The translations under genes and the position numbers were made by a program. A DNA stretch of 23,932 nucleotides from JAFAVZ01 sp036009105 (GTDB lineage Bacteria; Acidobacteriota; Thermoanaerobaculia; Gp7-AA8): positions 1-23,932 of the forward strand of contig DASYMJ010000335.1 of assembly GCA_036009105.1 (NCBI GenBank), read 5' to 3'. The notes beneath the pieces were generated by a model. It saw only the letters and a program-made list of their open reading frames with translations. It was not told the origin of the DNA and ran no database searches. Shown one piece after another: positions 1 to 7,102 of the stretch (the stretch's first letter is position 1; each line of letters opens with the position of its first letter).

Positions 1-110
1 CGGCGGCCGGCTCACCGGCGTGCTGTTTCACGGGGTGGGGGAGTGGGAGCTGCTGCAGGTGAACGCGCGGAGAAAGTATGCGGATTGAGCGCGCTTTACC
101 GCGAATTCAC
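1..110. repeat. Left copy of 110-bp perfect direct repeat
   Basis: Every base matches 2594-2703. The left copy begins at the window edge, so its true length is unknown and may exceed 110 bp. It contains the last codons of a gene (stop at 86-88) and a Pho-box-like direct repeat at 95-111. Identity ends sharply after the TTCAC at 106-110, where copy 1 continues TAGGTG and copy 2 continues CTCCCT. The two copies bracket the Rhs toxin cassette. Perfect identity suggests a recent duplication or insertion. Confidence 0.95.
2..88 (+). CDS. 3' end of an unknown gene (5' part outside window)
   Basis: An open frame runs in from the left edge to a TGA at 86-88. It encodes a C-terminus containing LTGVLFHGVGEWELLQV and ending NARRKYAD. 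Almost every codon ends in G or C, which supports real coding in this frame. The same 28 residues are encoded in the second repeat copy at 2595-2681. I do not recognise the family. It could be the end of another immunity or antitoxin-like gene belonging to the Rhs cassette, or a chromosomal gene that originally sat next to ppk1. Confidence 0.55.
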   Translation, partial: GGRLTGVLFHGVGEWELLQVNARRKYAD

Positions 111-111
111 T
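95..111 (+). promoter_or_regulatory. Pho-box-like direct repeat, copy upstream of Rhs toxin
   Basis: TTTACC-GCGAA-TTCACT, two half sites spaced 11 bp apart. It lies in the 110-bp repeat and is the same as the box ahead of ppk1 except for the last base (T instead of C). It sits about 190 bp upstream of the Rhs start at 303, so whether it drives that gene is uncertain. Confidence 0.4.
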
Positions 112-302
112 AGGTGCTGGATCACTTGATCGTCACGTCGAGTGCCTTCGTGTCGTTGAAGCAGCAATCTGCTTTGACTGGACCGCATGTTGACCCGCCG
201 CCGTATCTCTGGCAGCCTAGGGCGAAAATCCAAAACAAGGGTGTTGCGTCTGGCGGTCGAGGAAAAACCTTGCTCGCCGGATGACTGTTGCGGAGTGAAC
301 AC

Positions 303-1877
303 ATGATGCGTCGTCTGTTGGTTTCGCTCGGCGTCGCTTTAATGTCGTCGGTGTTTGCCCAGGACGCCGCTCCGCCGCCACCGCCGGCGGTCAAAGCGCT
401 GGAGTACCTTCGGACACAGCCGAACGCCGGGCCAACTTCGTGGACGAACGGTCCGTACGAGTACGACGGCGCGGGCAACATCAAGGCGATCGGTCCGGAG
501 ACGTACGTCTACGACAAAATCGGACGCCTGAAGTCGTCGACGTTGCGCGGCCCGGATCTATCGTCCATGCAGACGCAGTCGTTCGATTACGACGCGTACG
601 GGAACCTGATCAGCACCTCGAAGCTCGGCCAAACGGTGCCGCTCCCCATTACCGACGCGACGAACCGCCTGAGCTCTCTCGGCTACGATGTATCCGGGAA
701 CGTAATCGCGGCCGGCACCCAGCATTATGACTACGACGCCGTGGGCATGCCGAACGTGGTCCGCCTCGGGACCAACACGCAGCCCCGCATCATCTACGCC
801 TACACGGCAGACGATGAGCGCCTCTTCGCCTTCGACGTTTCGAGCGGCACGACCCACTGGACGCTGCGCGGCTTCGACAACAAGATTCTGCGCGACTTGA
901 AGCAGAACGGCTTCACCTGGACGGTCGAGCGCGACTATATCTATCGTGACGGTCTTCTCCTGGCCGCACTCAAATCCGGCGGAGCCGTCGAGCACTACTC
1001 CCTGGACCATCTCGGAACGCCGCGGCTCGTCACTGACGGTGTCGGCAATAAGGTCGGCCACCATGTCTACTGGCCTTTTGGCGAGGAATGGTCGCCGGGC
1101 ACGACCCAGGAAAGCTCGCCGCTCAGGTTCACCGGCCACGAACGCGACGCAGATCCTACCGGCGGTACCGCGCCGCTGGATTACATGCACGCACGATATT
1201 ACGGCTCAGAATGGGGACGATTCCTGTCGGTCGATGCAGTGCTAAACATCGACCGCGCGCTGCGCCAGCCGCAGAACTGGAACCGCTACTCGTACGTGAT
1301 GAACAACCCGATGCGGTTTACAGACCCGACTGGACGCGAACACGTGCAGGAGCCGGGCTTCACAAAACCACTCTCTGAAGCAGACTGGAGCAACGCCCCA
1401 CCGGTAATTCAGGCCGCTTTCTATGCCGAGGGTGCCTTGCTTTCACAGGTGGGGGAGGAAGCTGCCGCGGCGGCCGTGACGCGGTTCGTGGCCCCTCTCA
1501 TCGGAGAGCTCAACCTCTCCCGCCGCATCATGGGCGCGCTGCGGTCCAGCAGTGCCGCTACTCGTCTGGAGGGCGAGGCGGCGGCAACGCTCGGCAGGAC
1601 AGTCACAGGATTCCAGCGCGTCGTGACCAAAGGCGGCAAAGTCGTCGGGGAAATCGATGTTGAGACGACAAAGGCGATCGTTGAGGTGACCAGCGGAAAG
1701 AACGTCAGAAAACTGAAGCAGGTCGCGGAACTGATTCGCGATGCAGCGTTGAATCCGACTGGAAAGCCGGTTGTCGTATTCGCTCCCAACATCACTCCCG
1801 GCAAGGCTGACGCGCTCGTAAAGGCGGGCGCAATCGTGGTGAGGACCGTGGAAGAGCTCGCGAAGGCAGCGCAATAA
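303..1877 (+). CDS. Short secreted Rhs/YD-repeat protein with C-terminal nuclease-like toxin
   Basis: A probable polymorphic toxin of 524 aa. The ATG at 303 is preferred because GGAG at 292-295 is well spaced; a TTG at 288 would only add residues before the signal peptide. Residues 1-20 are a signal peptide (basic MMRR, hydrophobic stretch, then VFAQ/D), followed by a proline run. YD repeats occupy about 50-160. The Rhs-associated core at about 230-344 shows DHLGTPRLVTD, HARYYGSEWGRFLSVD and NRYSYVMNNPMRFTDPTG. After the DPTG motif the sequence changes to a variable C-terminal tip of about 180 aa. That tip contains GEID (449-452) and IVEVTSGK (459-466), a D...E-x-x-x-x-K layout like PD-(D/E)XK nuclease-type toxins; this is inference. 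It is much shorter than usual Rhs proteins (often >1000 aa), so it is a tip-plus-core module. Codon use is less GC-biased than in ppk1, consistent with transfer. Confidence 0.8.
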   Translation: MMRRLLVSLGVALMSSVFAQDAAPPPPPAVKALEYLRTQPNAGPTSWTNGPYEYDGAGNIKAIGPETYVYDKIGRLKSSTLRGPDLSSMQTQSFDYDAYGNLISTSKLGQTVPLPITDATNRLSSLGYDVSGNVIAAGTQHYDYDAVGMPNVVRLGTNTQPRIIYAYTADDERLFAFDVSSGTTHWTLRGFDNKILRDLKQNGFTWTVERDYIYRDGLLLAALKSGGAVEHYSLDHLGTPRLVTDGVGNKVGHHVYWPFGEEWSPGTTQESSPLRFTGHERDADPTGGTAPLDYMHARYYGSEWGRFLSVDAVLNIDRALRQPQNWNRYSYVMNNPMRFTDPTGREHVQEPGFTKPLSEADWSNAPPVIQAAFYAEGALLSQVGEEAAAAAVTRFVAPLIGELNLSRRIMGALRSSSAATRLEGEAAATLGRTVTGFQRVVTKGGKVVGEIDVETTKAIVEVTSGKNVRKLKQVAELIRDAALNPTGKPVVVFAPNITPGKADALVKAGAIVVRTVEELAKAAQ

Positions 1878-1878
1878 C

Positions 1879-2211
1879 ATGCGCGTTTGGATGATCTGGA
1901 TGCGTGGTGAAATCACCAACGAAGCTTTGATCGACATGGTGTCGACGCTGCAGGGTTACTGGAAAGATGAAGGCGGGCGGGAGGCGGTCATCGAACGTGG
2001 CGACGCACGCGTGTTCGTCAGCGCGTCATCGGATCTGAGCGACGCATACCAAGAGGACGTACAGCTGGCTGCCGAACAGCTGCAACAGGTTCCGAAAGGC
2101 GTCGTCTGGATAAACGTAGGTCACGGCAGCGGCTCGGACGTCCTCGCCCAAAAAGTCGCGACGATGATCTTGAATCGCTGGGCCGGCGTCCTCGATCGGG
2201 ACGAGAAGTAA
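1879..2211 (+). CDS. Probable immunity protein for the Rhs toxin
   Basis: A 110-aa cytoplasmic-type protein with no signal peptide or membrane segment. It starts at an ATG one nucleotide after the toxin stop codon, so the two are almost certainly co-transcribed and translationally coupled. The protein is acidic in its middle (SDLSDAYQEDVQLAAEQLQQ), as expected of a toxin-binding inhibitor. I do not recognise its family. The immunity call rests on position directly behind an Rhs tip, on size and on charge. An alternative is an unrelated passenger gene. Confidence 0.6.
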   Translation: MRVWMIWMRGEITNEALIDMVSTLQGYWKDEGGREAVIERGDARVFVSASSDLSDAYQEDVQLAAEQLQQVPKGVVWINVGHGSGSDVLAQKVATMILNRWAGVLDRDEK

Positions 2212-2232
2212 GGCGTCGCGGCAGTTTTCTGA

Positions 2233-2304
2233 TGGCAAACCCTCTCCGCGACATTCACATCCACATCGTCCCGTTGCTGAAACACACGGCGGTGGATTCG
2301 TGAG
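2233..2304 (+). CDS. Possible 23-aa ORF coupled to the next ORF
   Basis: ATG GCA AAC ... encodes MANPLRDIHIHIVPLLKHTAVD then S and stop. Its TGA (2302-2304) overlaps the GTG at 2300 of the following ORF. It may be a leader peptide or, more likely, the N-terminal piece of a gene broken by a frameshift near 2300. No good ribosome binding site is visible. Confidence 0.25.
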
Positions 2305-2728
2305 CTGCCGCCTCACCGTCCAGTTCGGCGACTTCTGGCGTGATACGAGGCACCTGCCTGAAGGCGTGCAGGTCGGCCAGCCGACTGTCATCCATGTGAA
2401 CGAAGACGGCAGCTATGTAGTCGTGAAAGGTTGCATTCTCGTGAACCCAACCGTCTTTTTCGAAGAGCGCGACTGGGTGCGGATGCCCGAGGACTTCAAA
2501 GGACAGACCGTGCAGGGGAAAGCGTACGACCTCACGAGGGGAGAAGGCAGCGGACTGGATGGAGTGCCTCGCGCGGACCGTTCGCCCGACGGGCGGCGGC
2601 CGGCTCACCGGCGTGCTGTTTCACGGGGTGGGGGAGTGGGAGCTGCTGCAGGTGAACGCGCGGAGAAAGTATGCGGATTGAGCGCGCTTTACCGCGAATT
2701 CACCTCCCTCCCCCCCGTCCGGGGATAG
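2300..2728 (+). CDS. Unknown ORF, likely fused or frameshifted in the repeat
   Basis: A GTG-started frame of 142 codons. Residues 1 to about 80 look protein-like (for example GQPTVIHVNEDGSYVVVKG and PTVFFEERDWVRMPEDF), with beta-rich character and acidic residues. The part beyond about 2560 reads through the 110-bp repeat in a frame rich in Arg, Gly and Ala that does not look coding, whereas another frame there (2559-2681) does. I therefore think the real product ends or shifts frame between 2530 and 2595. It could be a second immunity gene or an orphan gene of the cassette. The frame extends almost to the ppk1 start only by chance. Confidence 0.4.
   Translation: MSCRLTVQFGDFWRDTRHLPEGVQVGQPTVIHVNEDGSYVVVKGCILVNPTVFFEERDWVRMPEDFKGQTVQGKAYDLTRGEGSGLDGVPRADRSPDGRRPAHRRAVSRGGGVGAAAGERAEKVCGLSALYREFTSLPPVRG
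2559..2681 (+). pseudogene. Second copy of the unknown gene's 3' end
   Basis: From an in-frame ATG at 2559 the frame encodes MECLARTVRPTGG and then the same C-terminus as 2-88, ending with TGA at 2679-2681. The G/C third-position pattern supports coding in the repeat part. It overlaps the 2300 ORF in a different frame. Either it is a remnant whose 5' part was replaced, or a single indel separates it from the 2300 ORF. Sequence left of the window is needed to decide. Confidence 0.35.
2594..2703. repeat. Right copy of 110-bp perfect direct repeat
   Basis: Identical to 1-110. Its right end lies inside the second half site of the ppk1 Pho-box-like element (2699-2704). The stretch between the two copies, counting one copy, is 2593 bp and holds the toxin, immunity gene and small ORFs. 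No transposase, integrase or terminal inverted repeat is visible in the cassette. Confidence 0.95.
2688..2704 (+). promoter_or_regulatory. Pho-box-like direct repeat ahead of ppk1
   Basis: TTTACC-GCGAA-TTCACC: two half sites with an 11-bp period, the spacing used by PhoB-type dimers. It lies 37 bp before the ppk1 ATG. A nearly identical element followed by a C-rich run stands ahead of pstS (10105-10121). A weak -10-like TAGGAT is at 2726-2731. Binding by the response regulator at 14523-15224 is an inference. Confidence 0.6.
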
Positions 2729-2741
2729 GATTGGCGGTCCC

Positions 2742-4913
2742 ATGAGTGTCGCCGCGTTCGATTCCACCGCCGCGCCGCTGAAGACGCCGCTCCCGCTGTT
2801 CGATCGCGACCTGAGCTGGCTCGAGTTCAACCAGCGGGTGCTGGCCGAGGCTCGCAATCCGGATGTGCCGCTGCTCGAGCGCGTCAAGTTCCTCAGCATC
2901 AGCTCCACCAACCTCGACGAGTTCTTCATGATCCGGGTCGGCGAAGTGCGCGATCTCATCGCGGCGAACATCGCCGATGCGGACAATCGGCGCGAGAAGC
3001 TGGCCGACATCCGCCGCCGCTCCTACCGCCTTCTCGGCGAGATGTACGCCTGCCTCGGCGAGGAGCTGATCCCCGCCCTCAAGAAGGAAGGCATCCGCAT
3101 CGAGAAGGTCGCCGACCTCGGCAAACGCGAGCGCGGCGCGGTGGAGGACTACTTCGCCCGCAACCTCGAGCCGATCCTCACGCCGCTGGCCATCGATCCC
3201 GGCCACCCCTTCCCCTTTCTGGCCAACCTCACCCTCAACCTCGGCCTGCTCCTCGAGTCCGAGCGCGGCGACACGCACGCCGCCGTGCTGAAGATCCCGG
3301 AGACCGTGCCGCGCTTCTTCCCCATCGACACGAACCGCTTCGTGCTGCTGGAGGACGTGATCGCGTCGCACGTGGAGCGCCTCTTCCCCGGTCTGCGCGT
3401 GCGCGCCGTGGCGGCGTTCCGCGTGGTGCGCAATTCCGACCTCTCCATCAAAGAGGAGGATGTGCAGGACCTGTTGAAGACGATGGAGAGCGAGCTGCGC
3501 CGGCGCGACCGGCGCGAGATCGTGTTCGTGGAGATCGAGATCGGCGCGCACGACGCGATCCTCAAGCTGCTGGTCGAGTCGACCCAGATCGAGGACGCCG
3601 ACATCTTCTTCGCTCCCGGCGTGCTCAAGCTGGGCGACCTGGCCCAGATCTATCAGGCCATTCCCGACACGAGGCTGAAAAACGAGCCGTTCAACCCGCG
3701 TATCCCCACGGTGCTGGCGTCCAGCGAAGACATCTTCTCCATCATCCGCAAGGGGGACATCCTGCTGCACCGGCCGTACGACTCGTTCACCGCGGTGATC
3801 GAGCTGGTGCAGGCGGCGGCCGAGGATCCTGATGTGATGGCCATCAAGCAGACGCTCTACCGCACCGACCGCGGCTCGCCGATCATCCAGGCGCTGACGC
3901 TCGCCGCCTCGCGCGGCAAGCAGGTGACCGCGGTGGTGGAGCTGCAGGCGCGCTTCGACGAGCGGAAGAACATCGGCTGGGCGCGGCACCTGGAGGAAGC
4001 GGGCGTGCAGGTGGTCTACGGCCTGCTCGGCATCAAGACGCACTGCAAGCTCTGCCTCGTGGTGCGCCGGGAGGGCGACGACCTGCGCCGCTACGTCCAT
4101 CTCTCCACCGGCAACTACAACGCCGTCACCGGGCGCCTCTACACCGATCTCGATCTCTTCACCACCGAGGCGGAGATGGCGTCCGATGCGGCGCAGCTCA
4201 TGAACCTGCTGACCGGCTTCACGGTGGCCGACGTGCAGGGGCTGATCGAGTTGAAGAGCAGCGTGTTGAAGTGGAAGCGCCTGGTCGTCTCGCCGATGGA
4301 CTATCTCCGCTGGACCATCGACAAGATCGACCGCGAGACCGCCAACGCGGCGGCCGGCAAGCCGGCCTCCATCATCGCCAAGATGAATGCGCTGGTGGAG
4401 CCGACGGTGATCGACGCGCTCTACCGCGCCAGCCGCGCGGGAGTGAAGATCGAGCTGCTCGTGCGCGGCATCTGCTGCCTCGTGCCCGGCGTGCCGGGAG
4501 TGAGCGAGACCATCCGCGTGACGTCGGTGATCGACCGCTTCCTGGAGCACGCGCGCGTGTTCCGCTTCGAGAACGGCGGCGATGCGGAGGTGTTCATCTC
4601 CAGCGGCGACTGGATGCCGCGCAATTTCCTGCGCCGCATCGAGACGACGTTCCCCCTGCTCGACTCCGCCCTGCGCAAGCGCATCGAGAAGGAGATCCTC
4701 CCCCTCTGCCTGGCCGACAACGTGAAGGCCTGGACGCTGGACGCGGAAGGGAAGTACCGCCGCCGCACGCCGGGCGACGCGGTGCCGATCCGCAGCCAGG
4801 AGAAGTTCATCGAGATCGCCCGCGCCGAGGCCGTGCGCCTCGGGCCTTACGACGAGATCATCCGCCGCCCCGGCTCGTTCCGCCGGAAGGCGAAAAAGAA
4901 GAAGAAGCATTGA
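2742..4913 (+). CDS. ppk1: Polyphosphate kinase 1
   Basis: PPK1 reversibly polymerises the gamma-phosphate of ATP into long-chain polyphosphate. The 723-aa length is normal for the family. The N-terminal domain opens with FDRDLSWLEFNQRVLAEA and has the typical STNLDEFFMIRVGEVRDL. The ATP-binding C-terminal domains hold the phospho-accepting histidine in YVHLSTGNYN (H453) and the second conserved histidine in RFLEHARVFRF (H603). GICCLVPGVPG and SGDWMPRN are further family motifs. The ATG at 2742 has AGGA 11 nt upstream. The protein ends in a short lysine-rich tail (RRKAKKKKKH), which I do not think of as standard for PPK1; the next gene also ends in a lysine run. A Pho-box-like element lies just upstream. 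Call is secure. Confidence 0.97.
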   Translation: MSVAAFDSTAAPLKTPLPLFDRDLSWLEFNQRVLAEARNPDVPLLERVKFLSISSTNLDEFFMIRVGEVRDLIAANIADADNRREKLADIRRRSYRLLGEMYACLGEELIPALKKEGIRIEKVADLGKRERGAVEDYFARNLEPILTPLAIDPGHPFPFLANLTLNLGLLLESERGDTHAAVLKIPETVPRFFPIDTNRFVLLEDVIASHVERLFPGLRVRAVAAFRVVRNSDLSIKEEDVQDLLKTMESELRRRDRREIVFVEIEIGAHDAILKLLVESTQIEDADIFFAPGVLKLGDLAQIYQAIPDTRLKNEPFNPRIPTVLASSEDIFSIIRKGDILLHRPYDSFTAVIELVQAAAEDPDVMAIKQTLYRTDRGSPIIQALTLAASRGKQVTAVVELQARFDERKNIGWARHLEEAGVQVVYGLLGIKTHCKLCLVVRREGDDLRRYVHLSTGNYNAVTGRLYTDLDLFTTEAEMASDAAQLMNLLTGFTVADVQGLIELKSSVLKWKRLVVSPMDYLRWTIDKIDRETANAAAGKPASIIAKMNALVEPTVIDALYRASRAGVKIELLVRGICCLVPGVPGVSETIRVTSVIDRFLEHARVFRFENGGDAEVFISSGDWMPRNFLRRIETTFPLLDSALRKRIEKEILPLCLADNVKAWTLDAEGKYRRRTPGDAVPIRSQEKFIEIARAEAVRLGPYDEIIRRPGSFRRKAKKKKKH

Positions 4914-4927
4914 GAGGAGACACACAC

Positions 4928-5338
4928 GTGGATACCGAAAAGCTGCTCCCGAAACGGGTCGTGGACTACATCCACCAGATCGGCGTGCGGGCGCTGGACC
5001 ATCTGGCAGACAACTTCGCCGTTCCGCCGCCCGCGCCGGAGGGGGCCGAGCCTCTGCCGCCGAATGCGCTGCAGTCGCTCATCGACCAGTGGAAGGCGAT
5101 GTCCACCGCCGACAAGGAGGAGTTCGTCGAGAAGGTCTCCCTGTCGGTCGTGGAGATGATCGCCGCCTCCGCCGCCCTTCCCCTCGGCCTCAAGCTCGGC
5201 AAGAAGGCGGCGAAGGCGACGAAGAAGGTGCTGAAGAAGCGGGCGAAGAAGGTGCGCAAGGTGGCCAAGAAGGCGGCCGGCGTCACGGACAAGCCGAAGA
5301 AGAAGGCGAAAAAGAAGAAGAATGAAAACGCAGGCTGA
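4928..5338 (+). CDS. Small protein with histone-like Lys/Ala-rich tail
   Basis: A 136-aa protein from GTG 4928, chosen because GAGGAG at 4913-4918 precedes it and codons upstream belong to ppk1's shadow frame. It starts 14 nt after the ppk1 stop, so it is in the ppk1 operon. Residues 1 to about 75 form an acidic to neutral, probably helical domain (LLPKRVVDYIHQIGVRALDH, then a Pro-rich linker, then STADKEEFVEKVSLSVVEMI). Residues about 80-136 are almost entirely Lys, Ala, Arg and Val, like histone H1 or PhaF/AlgP-type tails (KKAAKATKKVLKKRAKKV). I do not recognise the N-terminal domain. Such tails bind polyanions. With ppk1 upstream, polyphosphate or the polyP-DNA interface is a plausible target; this is inference. 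It overlaps the next gene by 17 nt. Confidence 0.75.
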   Translation: MDTEKLLPKRVVDYIHQIGVRALDHLADNFAVPPPAPEGAEPLPPNALQSLIDQWKAMSTADKEEFVEKVSLSVVEMIAASAALPLGLKLGKKAAKATKKVLKKRAKKVRKVAKKAAGVTDKPKKKAKKKKNENAG

Positions 5339-6149
5339 AAAGGGAGAGCTCTTCCGCGCGCTGCACCACCGCGAAGGCGCGTTCATCATTCCCAATCCGT
5401 GGGACATCGGCAGCGCGCGGCTGCTGGCGCACCTCGGCTTCGAGGCGCTGGCCTCGACGAGCATGGGCTACGCGTTCTCCGTCGGGCAGCCGGACAACTC
5501 GATCGACCGCCAGCGGATGATGGTGCATCTGGCCGAGCTCGCCGCGGCCACGGAACTGCCGGTGAGCGCCGATCTGGAGAACGGCTTCGGCGACGCGCCG
5601 GAGACGGCCGCGGAAACGATCCGCCTCGCCGCCGCGGCGGGCGTGGTGGGCGGCTCGATCGAAGACTCCACCGAGCGTCCGGACGATCCGATCTACGAGA
5701 AGAGCTTCGCCGCGGAACGGGTCCGCGCCGCGGTGGAGGCCGCGCGCGCGTTGCCGTTCCACTTCACCCTCACCGCCCGCTGCGAGAACTACCTGCACGG
5801 CCGGCCCAACCTCGGCGATACGATCGAGCGGCTGCAGACCTACCAGGAGGCGGGTGCCGACGTGCTCTACGCGCCGGGGCTGACCAGCGAGGAAGACATC
5901 GCCGCGGTGGTGCGAGCGGTCGATCGCCCGGTGAACGTGGTGATGGGCTTGCGCGGCGCGAACGTGAGCCTGGCCCGGCTCTCCCAGCTCGGCGTCAAAC
6001 GGGTCAGCGTCGGCAGCTCACTGCAGCGCGCCGCCCTCGGCGCGTTCCTGCGCGCCGCGCGGGAGATGCACGACCAGGGGACGTTCACCTACGCCGCCGA
6101 CGCGGCGAGCCCTCGCGAGATCACGCCGATCTTTCGGGATTGGGTTTAA
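5322..6149 (+). CDS. Isocitrate lyase/PEP mutase family protein
   Basis: A 275-aa TIM-barrel enzyme of the isocitrate lyase/phosphoenolpyruvate mutase superfamily, which makes or breaks C-C or C-P bonds next to carboxylates using Mg2+. Visible signatures are PNPWDIGSARLLAHLGF (24-40), the substrate-loop strand STSMG (45-49), PVSADLENGFG (80-90) with the metal-binding Asp, GGSIEDS (110-116) and TARCENYL (151-158). The isocitrate lyase KKCGH motif is absent, so a lyase on a 2-methylisocitrate- or oxaloacetate-like substrate, or a carboxyphosphonoenolpyruvate mutase-like role, is possible; the substrate cannot be read from sequence. Its ATG overlaps the end of the lysine-tailed gene by 17 nt, making it the third gene of the ppk1 operon. 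Its stop overlaps the convergent gene's stop. Confidence 0.85.
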   Translation: MKTQAEKGELFRALHHREGAFIIPNPWDIGSARLLAHLGFEALASTSMGYAFSVGQPDNSIDRQRMMVHLAELAAATELPVSADLENGFGDAPETAAETIRLAAAAGVVGGSIEDSTERPDDPIYEKSFAAERVRAAVEAARALPFHFTLTARCENYLHGRPNLGDTIERLQTYQEAGADVLYAPGLTSEEDIAAVVRAVDRPVNVVMGLRGANVSLARLSQLGVKRVSVGSSLQRAALGAFLRAAREMHDQGTFTYAADAASPREITPIFRDWV

Positions 6150-7102
6150 TCACCCTCTCCCCGCGTGAGTGGGGAGAGGGTGGCCGAAGGCCGGGTGAGG
6201 GGCTCGTCCTCGATCAGCGCGTCGATCTCCCGCGCGCGGTTGGCCGTGGTGTGCCGCGCGTAGACCAGCTCGTGGCCCGCGCGGCGGATGGCGAGGATCT
6301 CCGCCGCATTGCGCGGATCGAGCACCCGCTCGACGGTCGCCTCCAGCTCGTCGGCCGTCATGCTGACGTAATGCTGCCCATCGACGAATCCCAATTCTGA
6401 AAGCTGTGGCGCGACGGCGCGGTCGGCCAGGAGCAGCGCGCCGGTGGCGGGGATCTCGAAGTGCTTGGCCACGATATAGCCGTACTGCAGCGCGTCGGTG
6501 AACGCGGCGAGGCAGGCCCGGATCGATTGCGCGTAGCCGCGGCCGATGCGCCCGTCGTGCGAGAAGCGGTAGCTGGTGTGATAGCCGGGATGGTCCTGCA
6601 GCCGCGCGATCTCCGGCCGGCGCAGGGCGAGGTCGCGCATGAGGAGGCGCAGCGGATAGGCGCTCGTCATGGCGCCGCTGACGAAGACCTGCCGGTACGG
6701 ATTCTTCGCCAGCGGCAGCACGAAGTCGGAGCTCGCCGCGTGCGGCGTCCACCTCACGCGCGACGGGTCGATGTCGGGGAAGAAGGCGCCGAAGCGCGGC
6801 GCGTAGGTGGAGAGGATGCCGTCCGCCAGGCGCAGCGCGTCGTGCATGCCGGGCCGGGCCTTGTGCAGGTCGTCCGTCATCACGTACACGCGCGTGCCCT
6901 GCGCCTGCAGCGCCCGCATGTGATGCGCGGCCACGTCGTACGACTCCCAGAAGAGGACCGCGTCCGCCTCCGCGCCGCGAAAAGATGACGTCTCGCAGAA
7001 CCGCCAGCCGTGATTGGCCACCAGCGCCCATAGCGTGCGGAAGAACTCACGGCTGACGTATCCCCGCAACGCGGCGAACGGCGCGACGACGAGCCGGGTC
7101 AT
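6146..7102 (-). CDS. CgeB-like glycosyltransferase family protein
   Basis: A 318-aa soluble protein. The C-terminal half carries the pattern of the CgeB/Glyco_trans_1_2 group: GYIVAKHFEIPATGALLLAD (208-227), GQHYVSMTADELEATVERVL (242-261), then a helical RRAGHELVYARHTTANRAREI tail. The N-terminal half is a GT-B-like Rossmann region (AVLFWESYDVAAHHMRAL, RVYVMTDDLHK). Such proteins are thought to transfer sugars, but donor and acceptor are unknown. It is the last gene of the minus-strand run, its ATG overlapping the CHAD gene stop by 4 nt. Residues from about 300 on (PLTRPSATLSPLTRGEGD) are encoded by the REP-like element, so the ancestral protein probably ended near residue 299. Confidence 0.75.
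   Translation of the reverse strand: MTRLVVAPFAALRGYVSREFFRTLWALVANHGWRFCETSSFRGAEADAVLFWESYDVAAHHMRALQAQGTRVYVMTDDLHKARPGMHDALRLADGILSTYAPRFGAFFPDIDPSRVRWTPHAASSDFVLPLAKNPYRQVFVSGAMTSAYPLRLLMRDLALRRPEIARLQDHPGYHTSYRFSHDGRIGRGYAQSIRACLAAFTDALQYGYIVAKHFEIPATGALLLADRAVAPQLSELGFVDGQHYVSMTADELEATVERVLDPRNAAEILAIRRAGHELVYARHTTANRAREIDALIEDEPLTRPSATLSPLTRGEGD
6150..6203. repeat. REP-like palindromic element at convergent gene ends
   Basis: A perfect 12-bp inverted repeat (CACCCTCTCCCC at 6151-6162, GGGGAGAGGGTG at 6171-6182) with an 8-nt loop is followed by a second small hairpin, GGCC-GAA-GGCC (6182-6192), and GGGTGAGGGG. This matches a widespread interspersed palindromic repeat type seen in many high-GC genomes (recalled knowledge). 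It sits exactly between the ends of two convergent operons and could act as a bidirectional terminator. It also encodes the last ~18 residues of the minus-strand gene. Confidence 0.75.

Noticed and set aside
114..284. A 56-codon GTG-started ORF between the left repeat and the Rhs gene
   Set aside because: No ribosome binding site, mixed third-position bases and no recognisable motif; could be a gene remnant but not supportable.
2700..4925. A 741-codon open frame antisense to ppk1
   Set aside because: It mirrors ppk1 codons in a GC-rich gene; the protein is low-complexity (His, Leu, Arg, Asp, Glu, Ala) with no domain, while ppk1 is unmistakable.
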